Assembly (NCBI GenBank): GCA_026214975.1
Contig: JAOBSW010000774.1
Span: forward strand, 25,001 to 89,000
Reading direction: 5' to 3'
DNA length: 64,000 nt
Source: Gentiana macrophylla
Lineage: Eukaryota; Streptophyta; Magnoliopsida; Gentianales; Gentianaceae
Position numbers and translations under genes: made by a program. Below, one piece after another: positions 44,790-57,221 of the stretch (positions are counted from its first letter, which is position 1; every line of letters starts with the position of its first letter). The notes under the pieces were generated by a model. That model did no database searches and had not been told where the DNA came from. It saw only the letters and a list, made by a program, of their open reading frames with translations.

Positions 44790-45560
44790 TTGCAGTCAAT
44801 TGGTGTTCGTTTGGATGGTAAAAATTACTCGTATTGGAGCTATGTGATGAAAAAATTTCTTCGGGGGAAAGAAATGTGGAAATATGTCTCTGGGGTTTCT
44901 AAAGCTCCCAAAGCAGGTACTGATAATTATGTTGATTTGCTTGATAAGTGGGATTGTGCCAATTCAAAAATTATTACTTGGATTAATAATTCTATCGATG
45001 TTAAGATTGGTGTGCAATTGGCTAAGTATGAAACTGCTAAGGAAGTTTGGGACTACTTGGGAAGACTGTTTATGTGCACCAATATATCTGTTCGTTTTCA
45101 GTTAGAAGGGTAAATTCGTGTTTTGTCACAGAATGATCGCAGCATTCATGATTTTTTTTGAAATCAACGCTCTTTGGGATCGATTGGCTATGACAGAGTC
45201 TTGAATTGAAAGCCTTTGAACCTTATATTGTACATCGGGAGGAATCGCGTCTTGTTCAAAAGCTCTTTACACTCGCTTCGTCTGAATATGAGCTTCATCA
45301 TGCTTCGATTATGCATCATAATCCTTGCCCTCTGTCGATTCGATGCTGTTCACGAGTTGTTAGATGAAGAAACTCGTCTCAAAACACAAAGCGAAAAGGT
45401 ACCAACCGCCCATACGCATCCGTTTTAGCAGCACCATCTCAACAGTTTCGGACAAATACCGCTAAAAAGGATGAGTGTCGTTATTGTAAGAAGCCTTGAA
45501 GAATTCGAAGTCTGGTGATAAGTCTCAAAGAATGAAACGTGGTGGAGCACCACACACACG
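44790..45560 (+). pseudogene. Copia-2 Gag
   Basis: SIGVRLDGKNYSYWSYVMKK, WDCANSKIITWINNSIDVKI and YETAKEVWDYLGRLF are the N-terminal Copia Gag domain. After a stop at about 45112 the text is broken, but a knuckle start ECRYCKKP is visible near 45474, followed by a stop. Gag would form the virus-like particle. Confidence 0.85.
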
Positions 45561-45804
45561 TGGTACCAGACGAGGGGCAGCACCGTAGTGGGTCATCTTA
45601 TATGGCTACCGTTGCACCTTCGAGTGATTTGGATGTGGCTTCTTCTCAGAATCCTTCTATGGATGCCCTTGCGAAACGATTTGAGATTCCTTGCTACTCG
45701 GTCTCCGTCCTCAGTCGACAGTCCGCCGCCTCAAGATTTTGCCATGACTACTCGTTCTCCAACAGTTTGCCTTCATCAAATCCTCAGGTAAACCGTCATC
45801 CCTA

Positions 45805-46294
45805 TGGGTTTTAGACTCTGGGCTTCTTTTCATATGTCTCCGATTTATCTAAGTTTACATCTTTGTCTTCGACTCATGTTCCTCGCTATTGTTATCTGCG
45901 ATGGCTCACCTTTGCCATTAGATGGCATTGGCACTATTTACACTCCCCACGTGTCTCTCTCAAATGTCTATTGTATCCCTAAACTTACTCTCAGTCTTGC
46001 ATCTGTTGGTCAATTATGTGATTCTGGATATTCTGTTCATTTTTCTTCCACTTCTTGTTCTGTGCAGGATCCCGATTCCAAGAGGCTGATTGGGACAGGC
46101 CGTAGACAGGGGGTCTATATGTTTTGGATGAGCTGCGTACTCCTGGCTATGCAGCTGCCACCTATGTTGATTTATCTTCTTTTCATTTAACCAGTTCATC
46201 CTCTAAGTATTTTTATGGCATTCTAGACTTGGTCATGTTTCACACTCTTGTTTGAAATTTTTGTGCAATACTGGTGTTTTGGGTGATTTGAAAT
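45805..46294 (+). pseudogene. Copia-2 protease and start of GAG-pre-integrase
   Basis: VLDSG with the protease Asp-Ser-Gly is readable at about 45808-45822, then the frame shifts. Further pieces include VSLSNVYCIPKLTLSLASVG and HSCLKF-like text. The segment ends at GDLK, exactly where the solo LTR was inserted. Confidence 0.7.
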
Positions 46295-47748
46295 TGTTGG
46301 GAGGATTTTGCATCATAAAAACAAAAGAAAATTTATAAACCTATACTTAACATGCAAACTGACTCCTAACCGACCAAATATCGGGTAATTGCTAGCATAG
46401 TAGGGTAAGTACAGGTCGATCCACAGGAATTGGGATGTTGAATTTACTTTCACTAATCTCCTAAATTGTTACTCTTAAACGAAATAAACGAAAGAAAAGA
46501 GACATAAAAACACAGAACAAATCAAATAAATCTAACCTAGAAAACAAAATAAAACAATCTAAACTAAAGACATGGGATCAAACAACCAATATACAAACCT
46601 ATGTGATCTCAATCCTAGTTAATCTCATGATTCTAATTGATTTGTGGTTTCACCTTTTCACGAGACATAAACCCCTAATTCCTTAGTGAATTTATTCTCA
46701 AGCTACGGATTCTAATTCCTTAGTGAATCCAATTTATCAATCTCTACTCTCTCGTAAGTTGGGCGATTTCCACAACAACACTCGGTGTAGATTCAGTTAA
46801 CTCTCATATTTTAGAATCTAACAACCTAGATAATTAATCGATTAACTTGTCATCATTAACGATTAAAAATCCTATCTTTCTATGGTGATCTAACGTTTAT
46901 GCAACTTCCGTATTATAAACATCAATAGAAAACAAATCTTCCAATCTATTCTCATGGCATCATAAACACATAGAAAAGATACAAAAAGAACTAAACTCAT
47001 GAAGAAAAACTGAATTGAATAAATCAAGAAGAACTCACATAGTCTCATACATGAATTGATCCAAGAACAGCGAAAAGCATCTAAACTACTCTAATCTAAC
47101 CTCGGTTCACCCGAGCACAAGGCTCGGGTGACCGCCTTCAAATCTCCAAAGTCGGCCGCCCTCGCTTTTTGATGTGAAGAGAAATTGTGTGTTTTTACGC
47201 TCTTCGAATCTCGCCGCTTATATAGGAGTTTCGCCGACATAAGGAAGGATCCAGAAGATAAATACGTAAAAATCCGCTGACCGACCGAATGACGTCACTC
47301 GGTCGACCGAATGTCATGGCTCGGTCGACCGAGCCCTTTAATGCACTGCGTTTTAAATGTTTTTTCATCGACTTGTTCCCCATTGCATTCTCGCTACACG
47401 ATCCGATTCCTTTTGATTTATCTCTCAATTAATACTCCGATTTTCTTCCTTATTCTCTTTATTCTTCCATAAATCGATTGATTGATTTATCTCTTTAAAA
47501 ATCATCTTTTCCATCAACAATGTGTATCTACAATATAGGAAAAACATACCAAAGCGTAACGATATTCCAAAATAATATAAAATCATGATTTAAGCACATA
47601 ATTCGTTATATTTTGCAATTTAACCTATTAGAAACACCATTTACTCAATTAATCGATTATAAGCTCGATTTCTATGAAAAACATCTATATATGGGGAAAT
47701 TTGATGTAAAATGTATCCTTATAAAACACTACAAATTGACCCTTAACA
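46295..47748 (-). mobile_element. Solo LTR inserted in Copia-2, second copy of the family
   Basis: Ends TGTTGGGAGG and CCCTTAACA are flanked by GAAAT on both sides (46290-46294 and 47749-47753). It is the reverse-orientation relative of 22391-23950: accatgcaa-like text, a gggtaattgctag block and a ccacaggaattggg block match in reverse. It keeps the stem-loop (47107-47131) and a TATA box on the minus strand. Between 47276 and 47340, upstream of that box, are three cggtcgaccga-type palindromes and a tgacgtca site. The length is 1454 bases. Confidence 0.9.
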
Positions 47749-47753
47749 GAAAT

Positions 47754-49204
47754 CTCATGATATTTCCGATTGTAGTGGATGTAAACTTGGGAATTTTCCG
47801 CTTTGCCTTTTCATAATAGTTCATCAAAATCTTGTGCACCTTTTGATTTAGTCCACTCTGATGTTTGGGGACCCGCTCCTATTCCTACCAAAGGGGGATC
47901 TAGATATTATGTGTCCTTTATTGATGACTATACTCATTATGTTTGTGTGTTTTTGAAGAAACATCATTCTGAGTTCACTAAGATTTATACTGATTTTCAA
48001 GCCTATGTTAAAACCCAACATTCCAATGTTGTTAAGTGTTTCCGTTCTGATTTGGGTGGGGAGTACACTAGTGGAACCCTTTATGATCTTTTTCTTTCTG
48101 AAGGTACTGTGCATCAGTCTTCATGCATTGATACCCCTCAGCAGAATGGTGTTGCTGAGAGAAAACACCGACATATTGTTGAAACTGCTAGGTCTATGTT
48201 GCTATCTGCTAGTGTTCCAAATAAGTTTTGGGGAGAAGCTGTCCTCACCTCCGTTTACATTATTAATCGTATCCCATCGCTTCATAACTCTGGCCTTTCT
48301 CCTTATGAACAATTATTTGGTCAAACACCTAATTATTCTCTCTTAAGAGTCTTCGGTTCCACTTGCTTTGTTCTTCGTCCACATGTAGAACTGTCCAAAC
48401 TTTCTTCTCGTGTTGCTATATGTGTTTTCCTTGGGTATGGTATAGGTCAAAAAGGTTATCGTTGTTATGATCCCTCTTCTAGAAAACTATACGTGTCTCG
48501 CCATGTCTCATTCCTTGAGCATATCCCTTTCTTCACCATTCCCGCCAGCACCCACAACTTGACTAAATCTGATCTTATTCACATTGATCCTTTCTCGTCT
48601 GACTCTTCACCTTCTACTGCACCTATTATTGATGATTCTCCGACCCCTGATACGGCTACCCAATCACCGCTTGTGACGACGGATCTTGCTGAGCCCCGCT
48701 ATCCAGTACGCATACGTAAGTCTAATCAGTTACCTGATTTTGCCTATTCTTGTTATTCTAAGTATTTTGCTTCCTTTCTTGTTTCCATTGATCCTATCTC
48801 TAAGCCTTCCTCTTATAAGGAGGCTGTTCGTTCCCGTGATTGGCAAAATGCTATGGCTGAAGAACTGTCTGCCTTAGACAAGACTGGTACTTGGGACCTT
48901 GTTTATCTTCCTGCAGGTAAAAAGACTATTGGTTCTAGATGGTTGTTCAAAGTTAAGACGAAATCCGATGGTTCTATTGAGCGATACAAGGCCCGCTTAG
49001 TTGCTAAGGGGTTTGCTCAAGAGTATGGTTTAGATTATGAGAAGACTTTTGCTCCTGTTGCCAAGATGACTTGATCCGTGTCCTCATTGTTGTTGCATCT
49101 GTTGCGTCAATGGCATATATCTCTCAGATGGATGTTAAAAATGCCTTTTGAATGGCGACTTGAAGGAAGAAGTGTATTTGGTTCCCCTTTGGTGTTTCTT
49201 GAAG
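47754..49204 (+). pseudogene. Copia-2 integrase and RT start
   Basis: After the LTR the protein resumes with the CSGCKLG zinc text. One base is lost near 47791, and then a 423-codon segment is open. It has the integrase Asp in LVHSDVWGPAP, Asp in CFRSDLGGEY and Glu in NGVAERKHRHIVETARSML, with VFLGYGIGQKGYRCYD later. RT starts at about 48830 (WQNAMAEELSALDKTGTWDL, GSRWLFKVKTKSDGSIERYK, FAPVAKM), breaks at a TGA near 49073 and continues as SQMDVKNAF to about 49190. The catalytic YVDD part is missing because the next element starts. Confidence 0.9.
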
Positions 49205-50913
49205 GATGTAGGATCTTAGATCTAAACGAGTTAGATCTGCGCAAATGGATGGATGGATCACGACTTATATACCACAATACATAATTAAAGGACTTAAAAC
49301 TACTACAAGGGGTTAAGATTATGTTACCAATATCGGGAAGAGAAGCCTTGATCTTCCGATGTGTTCTCCAAACGGCGGTTGGTGGACACCCTTCTTGATA
49401 AACGAACCTCCTTGATATGCAACACTAAGAAAAACTTAGAGTTTTTCTTCTAGTAAAACCCTAGACAAGAAAAACAATTTTTTCTCTCATTTTACAAGTG
49501 GTGGTCGAAATTTTCCAATGCCAATTACCCTTGGAATAGCTCTCCTTTTATAGGAGAGTAAATCCTTGGTCTCCAAGTTTTAATTAATTAAATAAATAAA
49601 TAATTAAACAAAATAAAAGAATATTTTCCTTAATGACTAATTGTGACATGTATCGACCAATAGAAAATCAAATAACAAGTCATCCAACCAATCATATAAC
49701 AAGAATATCTTTTATTTTTCATAACACAAGAAAATCAATTCTTGTGCTAAAGGAGGCTCAAAATTGGCGCCACACTTAGGGTTTCCAAGCCCACATAAAA
49801 TGTCTTTTATGTGTATTATATTATTTAGCCCAACTAAATAATATCCATGCATATCAATTAATTAGCCCAACCAATTAATTATTACTGAGGCCCAAATAAC
49901 AAGAATATAATTCCGAATTATATAAGCCACATCGGGGACCATGGACCTATAACCAGTAGCTCCAATAATTAATTATTCATCGAACATAATAAGTACATTA
50001 ATTATTAGTTCCGGGATTACACCACCATAAACCTGAAACTGAACTTTACCGATTATAGATGTATACATATACTCAACCCATAGAGTGAATAAGCGTCCTT
50101 TGATATAATCACTACATACGGATTAACTATCCATAGACTGTCCACTCTGTGTGGGATGTCTCCGTAAACCCGACACAGAATATCTTATCCTTATTTACCA
50201 TTAACCCCCTGATGATCAATTAGTGCACATATCTGACTAGTAGCTAATTAGTCAAATGTGAACTCCGGGATCGATCACTTTCTTTAGGGCTAACAAATAA
50301 AGGGATTGCTCTCTACTTCCCTTGAGGAAGGAATGGATTCCATGTCTGTGAAAATTAGAACTACTCACTCATCAGGAGATAGTGCCAATGAGAAGTGGCT
50401 TGGAACACATATTCAAGTGAACCGTAACTAACACATCAAACACTACCCCGAGACCCTGTGATCACCTCAGGATTAAGGTTGATCCATATATGATCATCTA
50501 ATGATTTAATAAGATTCCTCGATTACGGAATTATATCGAGAAATTCAGATTAAATCGGTCCGATCTATATGAATGCCATCATATATAAATGCCCCACGTA
50601 GGTACCTCTCTAACGGCGTGATCCGGATAAGACTATCACACCCTAAGGTGTTCAGGCGCATTATTGGTGTTTTAATCAAGAGACCCTAAACTCGATTAAG
50701 TTCACCACGGACTAACATTTAAGCATATCTCCACTAACTCAATCCTCACATGTAATCCATACACCGAGTTAAGTGGTTACATCTGAGATATACTTAGGGT
50801 TTGCGGCGATGTATTACTTTACAAGCACAAAGCAAGTAATAAGGTGAGATAAATTCTGTCATCCATTATTAAAAACAATTACACAAATTATCTTTCGGAC
50901 ACTACACCTAACA
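49205..50913 (-). repeat. 3' LTR of the Tork-like Copia
   Basis: On the minus strand it starts TGTTAGGTGTAG and ends GATCCTACA. The preceding cagtgggag-type purine tract supports the border. No open frame is convincing inside. The TATA-like tttatagg near 49546 fits minus-strand transcription. Confidence 0.75.
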
Positions 50914-50925
50914 ATCTCCCACTTG
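50914..50925 (-). other. Polypurine tract of the Tork-like Copia
   Basis: The plus strand reads atctcccacttg right after the LTR end, so the minus strand reads caagtgggagat before the LTR. This is the usual form in many plant Copia elements. Confidence 0.8.
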
Positions 50926-50989
50926 CACGAAATGACAAGCAACGATTGTTTTTAAAGCACACCATTTCTCATCTTATTCACAACACTCT

Positions 50990-51450
50990 CCCACTTGCTC
51001 TAAAAGCAGATGAGACATATCCATCAATTCCATACCCTCGAAGCACTCGACTTGGTACACTGATTAGTTAGGTTGTCGACTCGAGACGATCTTTAGGATT
51101 GAAACGTTGCCGGTCCTTCCAATCAGGCGGTACTCTCTCAATATGCTTTTGACTTCTTATGACTGAGAAGATCCTTCTAAGCTATCTCTTCACTGTTTTC
51201 ACGATGAAGTGATATCGGCTTATCAGACCTGGAATTACTCCCAGACCAAAAGGGAAATTCTAAGCACTATGAGTAAACACTGAGCCCGAGATCAACTTAA
51301 TGATCATCCATAATTTGACTACAAGTCAGAATCAGTGTAGTCAACCATATTCAAGTTTGCACCTGAATATACAAGCATATGATTCCTCGTTCTCTAAAGA
51401 TACTTGAGGATGTACTAAACCGCTACTTATTGCTCAAATCCAAGATTCGA
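50990..51450 (-). pseudogene. Degraded RNase H of the Tork-like Copia
   Basis: Minus-strand pieces in several frames read YILKYL, VDYTDSDL, SGSVFTHSA, KHIER-like text and KCFEGYGIDG-like text, in the order of Copia RNase H ends. Many stops and shifts are present. Confidence 0.6.
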
Positions 51451-51738
51451 TTGCAATTGACTTGTGTTAAGCTTTCTTGCCCTTATCCCAGAGAGACTCT
51501 ATCCTATTTTCTCTTTATCCGAAGATTTGGAGAATCATTCCTGAGAGGTAGTGTAGGACTACTCTCGTTCAATGTTGCATCCAAATATGCAAGATTATCT
51601 TAACTAATAAGACGGATGGGATAGCCAATGACTCATTCTCGTGAATTTGACCGAATCAAATTCTTAGAATATAGTCCATTCTCTCATCTAGAGAATCTTG
51701 GCGTGTCAGTTTCTGACTTCAGATAACACACTCATGTT

Positions 51739-53430
51739 TGTTGAACTTATTTCTATGTTTTGATGATGAGTGCCAGACTAGCTGTTATAGTGCAAAGGCA
51801 AAAAGATGTCTAGATCAAATGTATAGGTTTATTAGAGTTTGAATCATGAATAGGTTTGATCAAACAAACCTTTGTAATGGTCGGTGATTTGTTTATTGCA
51901 GACTGGTCTCAGGTCGAGAGGGGTAGATAGGTCAGTAGACTAGTCTGAAAACTCTTGAAGGCCCAAGATCGAAGGTGAGGTTCAAACTCGATTCTGAAGG
52001 CTAAGGGATCAAACTTAGTAATTTAAGTCAATGATATGGGAACAGAATTTAGGCAAGTCTGTGATGACCTAAACTGATCACATATACCTTGTGTACAAGG
52101 TCTAAGTTCCATAAGTTGGATGATGTTTGGAACTTAGTTATAATTAAAAAGGTGTAATCTAACTTCACAAATAAAACTTAGATAAAAGAAGTCAATTTGC
52201 ATTGTATTTTATACACAACAAATTGGAGTTCGTGATCGATAGGTATCTCAATGATGATGAACTGCGATAATATACCTCGATTAATTCAAGATTATTGGAA
52301 GATTACATGGATAAGGACATCCAACTACCTCGACTTATCAAAGAAATCAAAAGTGAGATTAAAAGAACGTTAGGATGATTCATATTCTTATCCATTGGAT
52401 ACAAGTCAAAGGGTGGGCAATTTGCCTTTGTCAAAAGGATTTTCGGCGATTGTCGATCCCTATGAATAGTGATGAGAATGCAAATCGGATGGGACAAAAA
52501 CAAAAGGCAGTTACATTTGAATTTCAAATACAAGTCACATGCATTCTTGCCTATAAATAGAGGACTTTCAACTCGAAACAAGATGATGAAAATTAACAAA
52601 CTTTGAAGAGATATTTCTTGGTGAAAAACACCTGCTTGAACCTCTTGAACTTAAAGCTACTTGATCGAGAAAAATTCTTCAAGTGTTTTCTACATTCAAG
52701 CTACATCAAGCATACACACTTGAAGGCTGCAAGCTCATGATTATATCATCCTAATCAAGTTGCTGCAACTGAATCATTTACTTGATTCGATCTTTATTTT
52801 ATAAAGAACCTGCTGAAGACAGTGAAGCACTTTGGTGTGAAAGACTATTGTTTGTGGTGGAGCTGGTGAAGAGGCAATCCTACCCTTCAAGGACAGTGGA
52901 AGACTCGGGAGCGACAATCCTACACATTCCCGTTTTCGATTTGTGAAGCCATAGTTATTGGTGAAGGACAAGCAAATTAGGAATCTTTGTAGCAGCTACA
53001 TCAAAGATCTCTAGTGAATTTCCTCCAATATCACAGGTGAAGAGTGGGTGACAGGATTACACACACTGGAACCACTATAAATCGCCTACTTACTTTGACA
53101 TTTACTTTGCACTTAGTTTATTTTTCACATCAACCTCTGAATCTAGCAGCCTGAAATCACACACATACACTACTGAGTATCTAATACTTAGTATCATATT
53201 TAACAACAAGTATCAAGGCTTAATTTTGATTTAATTCCGCTGCACAAATTCAGCAAACTCAACTATCGATATACTCATCATTTATCGGCCAGGACTGAAG
53301 TCTCGTGAGACTCTGAAGTATCAATGAAATTGCTTTGAAGTTGCTGAGAATTTGTTAACTCCAAAAGTTTTAAGTGTTAAGTTTATTCACCCCCTCTAAA
53401 CTTAACCAAAGCCTTTTCAAAGGACCAACA
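51739..53430 (+). repeat. 5' LTR of the SIRE-type Copia
   Basis: It starts TGTTGAACTTA and ends aaaggaccaaca. A tataaatag TATA box is at 52552-52560. The first 294 bases repeat at 63707-64000. Confidence 0.93.
52552..52560 (+). promoter_or_regulatory. TATA box of the SIRE-type LTR
   Basis: cctataaatagagg, a consensus plant TATA context, about 880 bases before the primer site. Confidence 0.7.
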
Positions 53431-53432
53431 AT

Positions 53433-53446
53433 TGGTATCGGAGCGG
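53433..53446 (+). other. tRNA primer binding site of the SIRE-type Copia
   Basis: tggtatcggagcgg, two bases after the LTR. It resembles the initiator Met tRNA site of plant Copia elements. Confidence 0.88.
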
Positions 53447-53534
53447 ATTACATTGCGAAGTAATCCTACTTGTTGTGCTTGTGAAAATTCTTTGAAACTT
53501 TCTTTCAAGTTCTTGATTTTCAAAGACTTGCATC

Positions 53535-54617
53535 ATGGACAACACCCAGTGTGCTAGAACTATCTTTGATGTGTTCTCTTGATAGATTTGATGAGTATAA
53601 GCGTCGAATGCGAGGCATACCTTGCGCAACTCATGATGAGATGATGGATGTACTAAGCGATGGACCTTTGGAGATTACCAAGGCAATAACGATTGGGTGA
53701 TACAAGCTGAGTACATTCTAAACCAAAAAGAGAATGGAATGAGAAGATAGAAAAAGAGCAAACCTCAACAACATTGCTATTGATATCATTTATAGAACTT
53801 TGGATAGCAATATGTACATGAAGGTTAAAGATTGCAAAACTGCAAAGGAACTTTGGGACAAGATACATTTGATATGTGAAGGCACTGATGCAATAAAGAA
53901 AAATAAAATCGGTGTGGCGGAAAGAGGTTCCAAAAGTTCAAGATCTTTGCCAAATGAAACCATTGAGCAAATGGAATCAAGATTCAATGCAATCTGGATG
54001 AACTTACCTGCTTGAGTGTAAGTTATTCAAAGGAAGACATAAACACCAAAATCTTGGAGGCTCTGCACTGCAAAAGATGTTTGGAAAATGAAGGTATTTG
54101 CAATAGAAGAAATGAGAAAGTTGCATGAAGAAGATACCTTCAAGTTGTTTTCGGATCTCAAGGCTTATGAATTTAGCAAAAGCTTGTACGAGATCGAAAA
54201 GGAAGAGCCAAAGACCACTTGCATTGGCTGCTTCACATCAAGAAGAAACATCGAGGAGGACAAGATGATCTCTTTGGATGAGATCACGGAGCAGTGATTG
54301 CCCTCTTGAGCAAGAAAATCAGGATGATGAAGACTGGAAAGGCCCCTGCAAGAAATTTCACAAAGAGGCCTACTGAAAGAAAGAAAGAGGAGTCAAAGAA
54401 AGATAATGACTATCTGTGCTTTCATTGCAAGAAACCAGGACACTTCAAACCTGAATGTCCTGAGTTAAAACAAAGTAAGGAACCTGATTATCTTTGCTTC
54501 AACTGCAAGAAGCCTGGACACTTTAGACTGATTGTCGGACTCTCACGAAGACCAAGAGTCAACAAAGAAGATATGGCAAGAAGGCTTTGGTTCTTTGAAG
54601 ATGAATCGAGGGTATGA
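53535..54617 (+). pseudogene. SIRE-type Gag
   Basis: After the ATG at 53535 the text shifts frame early. FDEYKRRMRGIPCATHDEMM and DSNMYMKVKDCKTAKELWDK mark the Gag core, and SLPNETIEQMESRFN follows. Two zinc knuckles come next: CFHCKKPGHFKPEC is complete, while the second, CFNCKKPGHF, loses its last Cys through a one-base shift near 54530. The duplicated knuckle units (YLCFxCKKPGHF) are spaced by about 24 residues. Several stops break the protein. Confidence 0.85.
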
Positions 54618-55840
54618 AGTGGAATCACGAAAAGGAAATGAATCGGATGACACAAGACCAGTTCTTTGATATGGAAGATTATGCTTTGATGGCCAATATG
54701 GATGGCGAGGAGGTATACAACCTTTGTATCCATCAATACTCCTCTTTGGAAGTGATTGTGAATCAACTTGTGGTTCAAATCCTAGAAATTCGACAACAAT
54801 GAGACTTTGGATGCCATCCTTAATCAAGCGAGGATAATACAATCTGGTTATGAGATTGTGAAGGGTGAAAAAGAAGCTCTTGAATTGGAAGTTGGAAGAT
54901 TGAAAATTTGAATTAAGGGTTCTCAAAGGTAAGGAAAAGATGTTGGATAGAATCAATATAAGTCTGCTTTGAACATCCAGTGACCTCTGAATCTATTTGA
55001 ACCATCTTGTTCCCTTTCTGCATACAAATCAAGAAAGCCTTATGGGGATAGAACAGGGCTTGGATTTGGAACTCAACAATCTAACAAGAGTGGATCTAGT
55101 AAGGTCACTGAACCTAGTACCAAAATTGGTCCTAAGTTTGTACCTGCACTAGATCCAACTCCCGATAAGATTCTTTGGCGATAAAAAACAATGAGAATGC
55201 TTCAAGGAAGCAAAATTAGAAGTCAAAAAGAAGTCAATGACTCTAATAAAAGAATAAATCTAAAAATAGGACTGCTGTGCCTTCCAAGACTGCTGATAGC
55301 AGACCTGCTACCAAGTCTGCTGAACCACAGAAGGGTAAGAAGCAGAAATATTCCAAGGATAAGAATCCTAAACCCAAAAATGTTAATCATTCAAGGGATA
55401 CTTATCTCAGGGGGAAAGGTAGACTGTTCCCTAATGATGATGATTGGAATATTCCTGCATCTAATGCTAGAAACAGTAAGTATAACCATGCTGCTAGGGT
55501 AAAACCTAGGCAATGGGAGGACAAAGGACTGAGAGGACTTACACAAGACCTCAATGGGACTCCAGTATTACAAGGTTGTTTCTAACAGACTGACAAACAA
55601 ATGGTTATACTAATGCTTCTAACACCAAGAATCACTTCAAGCGACATTATAAACCAAAGGCCAGGAAAACATATGTGAATTCTACACAACCTCTTGTAAG
55701 AACATATGGATGTGTGGAATACATGTATGAACAAAGTATGACACTTTTAGGAGAAGACCTTATGGAAACTTACCAATAGTCATGCTTACCATCGACCACT
55801 ATGGACCCAAACAGGTTTGGGTACCTAAAATGCATTAACT
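54618..55840 (+). pseudogene. SIRE-type Gag tail / Gag-Pol linker
   Basis: Low-complexity Lys-, Ser- and Pro-rich text with pieces such as MEDYALMANMDGEE and SKTADSRPATKSAEPQKGKK. The frame changes repeatedly. No domain recognised. Confidence 0.5.
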
Positions 55841-57027
55841 TTGTTTTGTAGGGTATGCAGTACTTTGCGGTGGATGTTCGGACACATGACAAAGAATAAG
55901 CCATTTAACAAACTTTGTGGCAAAAGATGGTCAAGGGTGAATTTTGGCAACAAGAATACACTGGATATACAAGAGGATATGGCACACTTGTGAGAAATGG
56001 ACTTACAATCAAAAATGTTGCATATGTGGAAGGATTTGGACTACAACTTGCTTTGAGCCTTTGGACAATTCACGTGACATGGGATACAAAGTCACTTTTG
56101 ACAAAAACAATTGTATTGTCATTAGTGAAAGAGGTGATCAAGTTGTACTTCTTTGGTAGAAGACAACAAAACATGTATGTTGTGGATTGGTCTACTGCAG
56201 TTCCAGAAACCACACTGATTGTGCATACCAAGTCCGAACTCAATTGGTTATGGCACAAGAAGTTGAATCACTTAAACTTTGATGATATCAATCGGTTGGT
56301 GAAGAAGAAGTGGTGATTGGTTTACGAGATCACATTCAAAAAGGATGCTATATGTGATGCATGTCAGCAGGGTAAACAGATAAAGTCAAGCTTCAAGTCA
56401 AAAACCAAACAATCAACTAATAGAGTGTTGGAGCTGATGCATATGGATCTTTTTGGACCAATAACTCCAACAAGTGTAACAGGAAAGAAGTACACCTTAG
56501 TGGTTGTGGATGATTATTCAAGATATACTTGGGTGGTTTTATGAACAAGAAAAGTGAAACACTCCAAAGTATGCCTAATCTTTTGAAGAGATTACAAAAT
56601 GAGAAAAGTTTATGATAATAAAAATAAGATCGGATCGAGTCTTGAATTTCTCAACAAAGTAATAAGAGAATACTGTGAACAGAATGGTGTACTACATCAA
56701 CTTGCTGCTGCTGGTACACCTCAGCAAAATGGGGTTGCTAAAAGAAAAAACAGGACTTTAAAGGAAGCAGGAAGAACAATGATCTGTGAAGCATTGCTAC
56801 CTGAAAGATATTGGGCTGAAGCAGTCAATACAGCATGCTATACACAAAACAGAACATCAGTAAACAAGAAGCTACTGAAGACACCTTATGAGGTTTGGAA
56901 TGGAAGGAAACCTAACATATCCTATTTCCATCCATTTGGAAGCAAGTGTTTTATCATAAATCACAAAGTTCATTTGAAAACATTCCAACCAAAATCGGAT
57001 GAAGGAATTTTCTTAGGATATTCTTGA
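55841..57027 (+). pseudogene. SIRE-type protease remnant, GAG-pre-integrase and integrase
   Basis: Protease is poorly kept near 55860. TRGYGTLVRNGLTIKNVAYV follows, then LNWLWHKKLNHLNFDDINRL and CDACQQGKQIKSSFKSK (zinc region). The integrase core has Asp in LELMHMDLFGPITPT, VVDDYSRYTWVV, a broken middle, and Glu in NGVAKRKNRTLKEAGRTM. The Asp between them is not readable because of frameshifts near 56545-56640. EGIFLGYS ends the visible part. Confidence 0.85.
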
Positions 57028-57221
57028 TCGACAAGGCATTTGAGTCTTTGAACAAGAGTCAACTGAAACATGAAGAAACAATACATGTTGTGTTTGATGA
57101 ACTTAAGTTTATTGGTATGGAAGATGAAGATTGTGAACTCTTTGAGAATCAACAAGTCAACGATCAGTTGTGTTGAAGTTTTGGAAAGATTCAATGACTT
57201 GAAAGTTTAAATCGCCCCTGC

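Larger units (their letters stand above)
44725..49204 (+). mobile_element. Copia-2: plus-strand Copia fragment split by a solo LTR
   Basis: Gag, protease, GAG-pre-integrase, integrase and the first half of RT read in order on the plus strand. The 5' LTR is missing: Gag joins a cut LTR of the chained element at about 44724. The RT stops at 49204, where a minus-strand LTR begins; the rest may lie beyond the nested insertions and the window. A solo LTR with GAAAT target repeats separates protease and integrase. Confidence 0.88.
49205..51738 (-). mobile_element. Tork-like Copia, 3' part with LTR, minus strand
   Basis: The minus strand shows degraded RNase H text, a polypurine tract and then a 1709-base LTR running to 49205, where Copia-2 RT sequence resumes. 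The 5' part lies to the right and is cut by the SIRE element at 51739. The KHIER... and TKCFEG-type RNase H end suggests a Tork or Tnt1-like lineage; this is a reading by eye. Confidence 0.75.
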
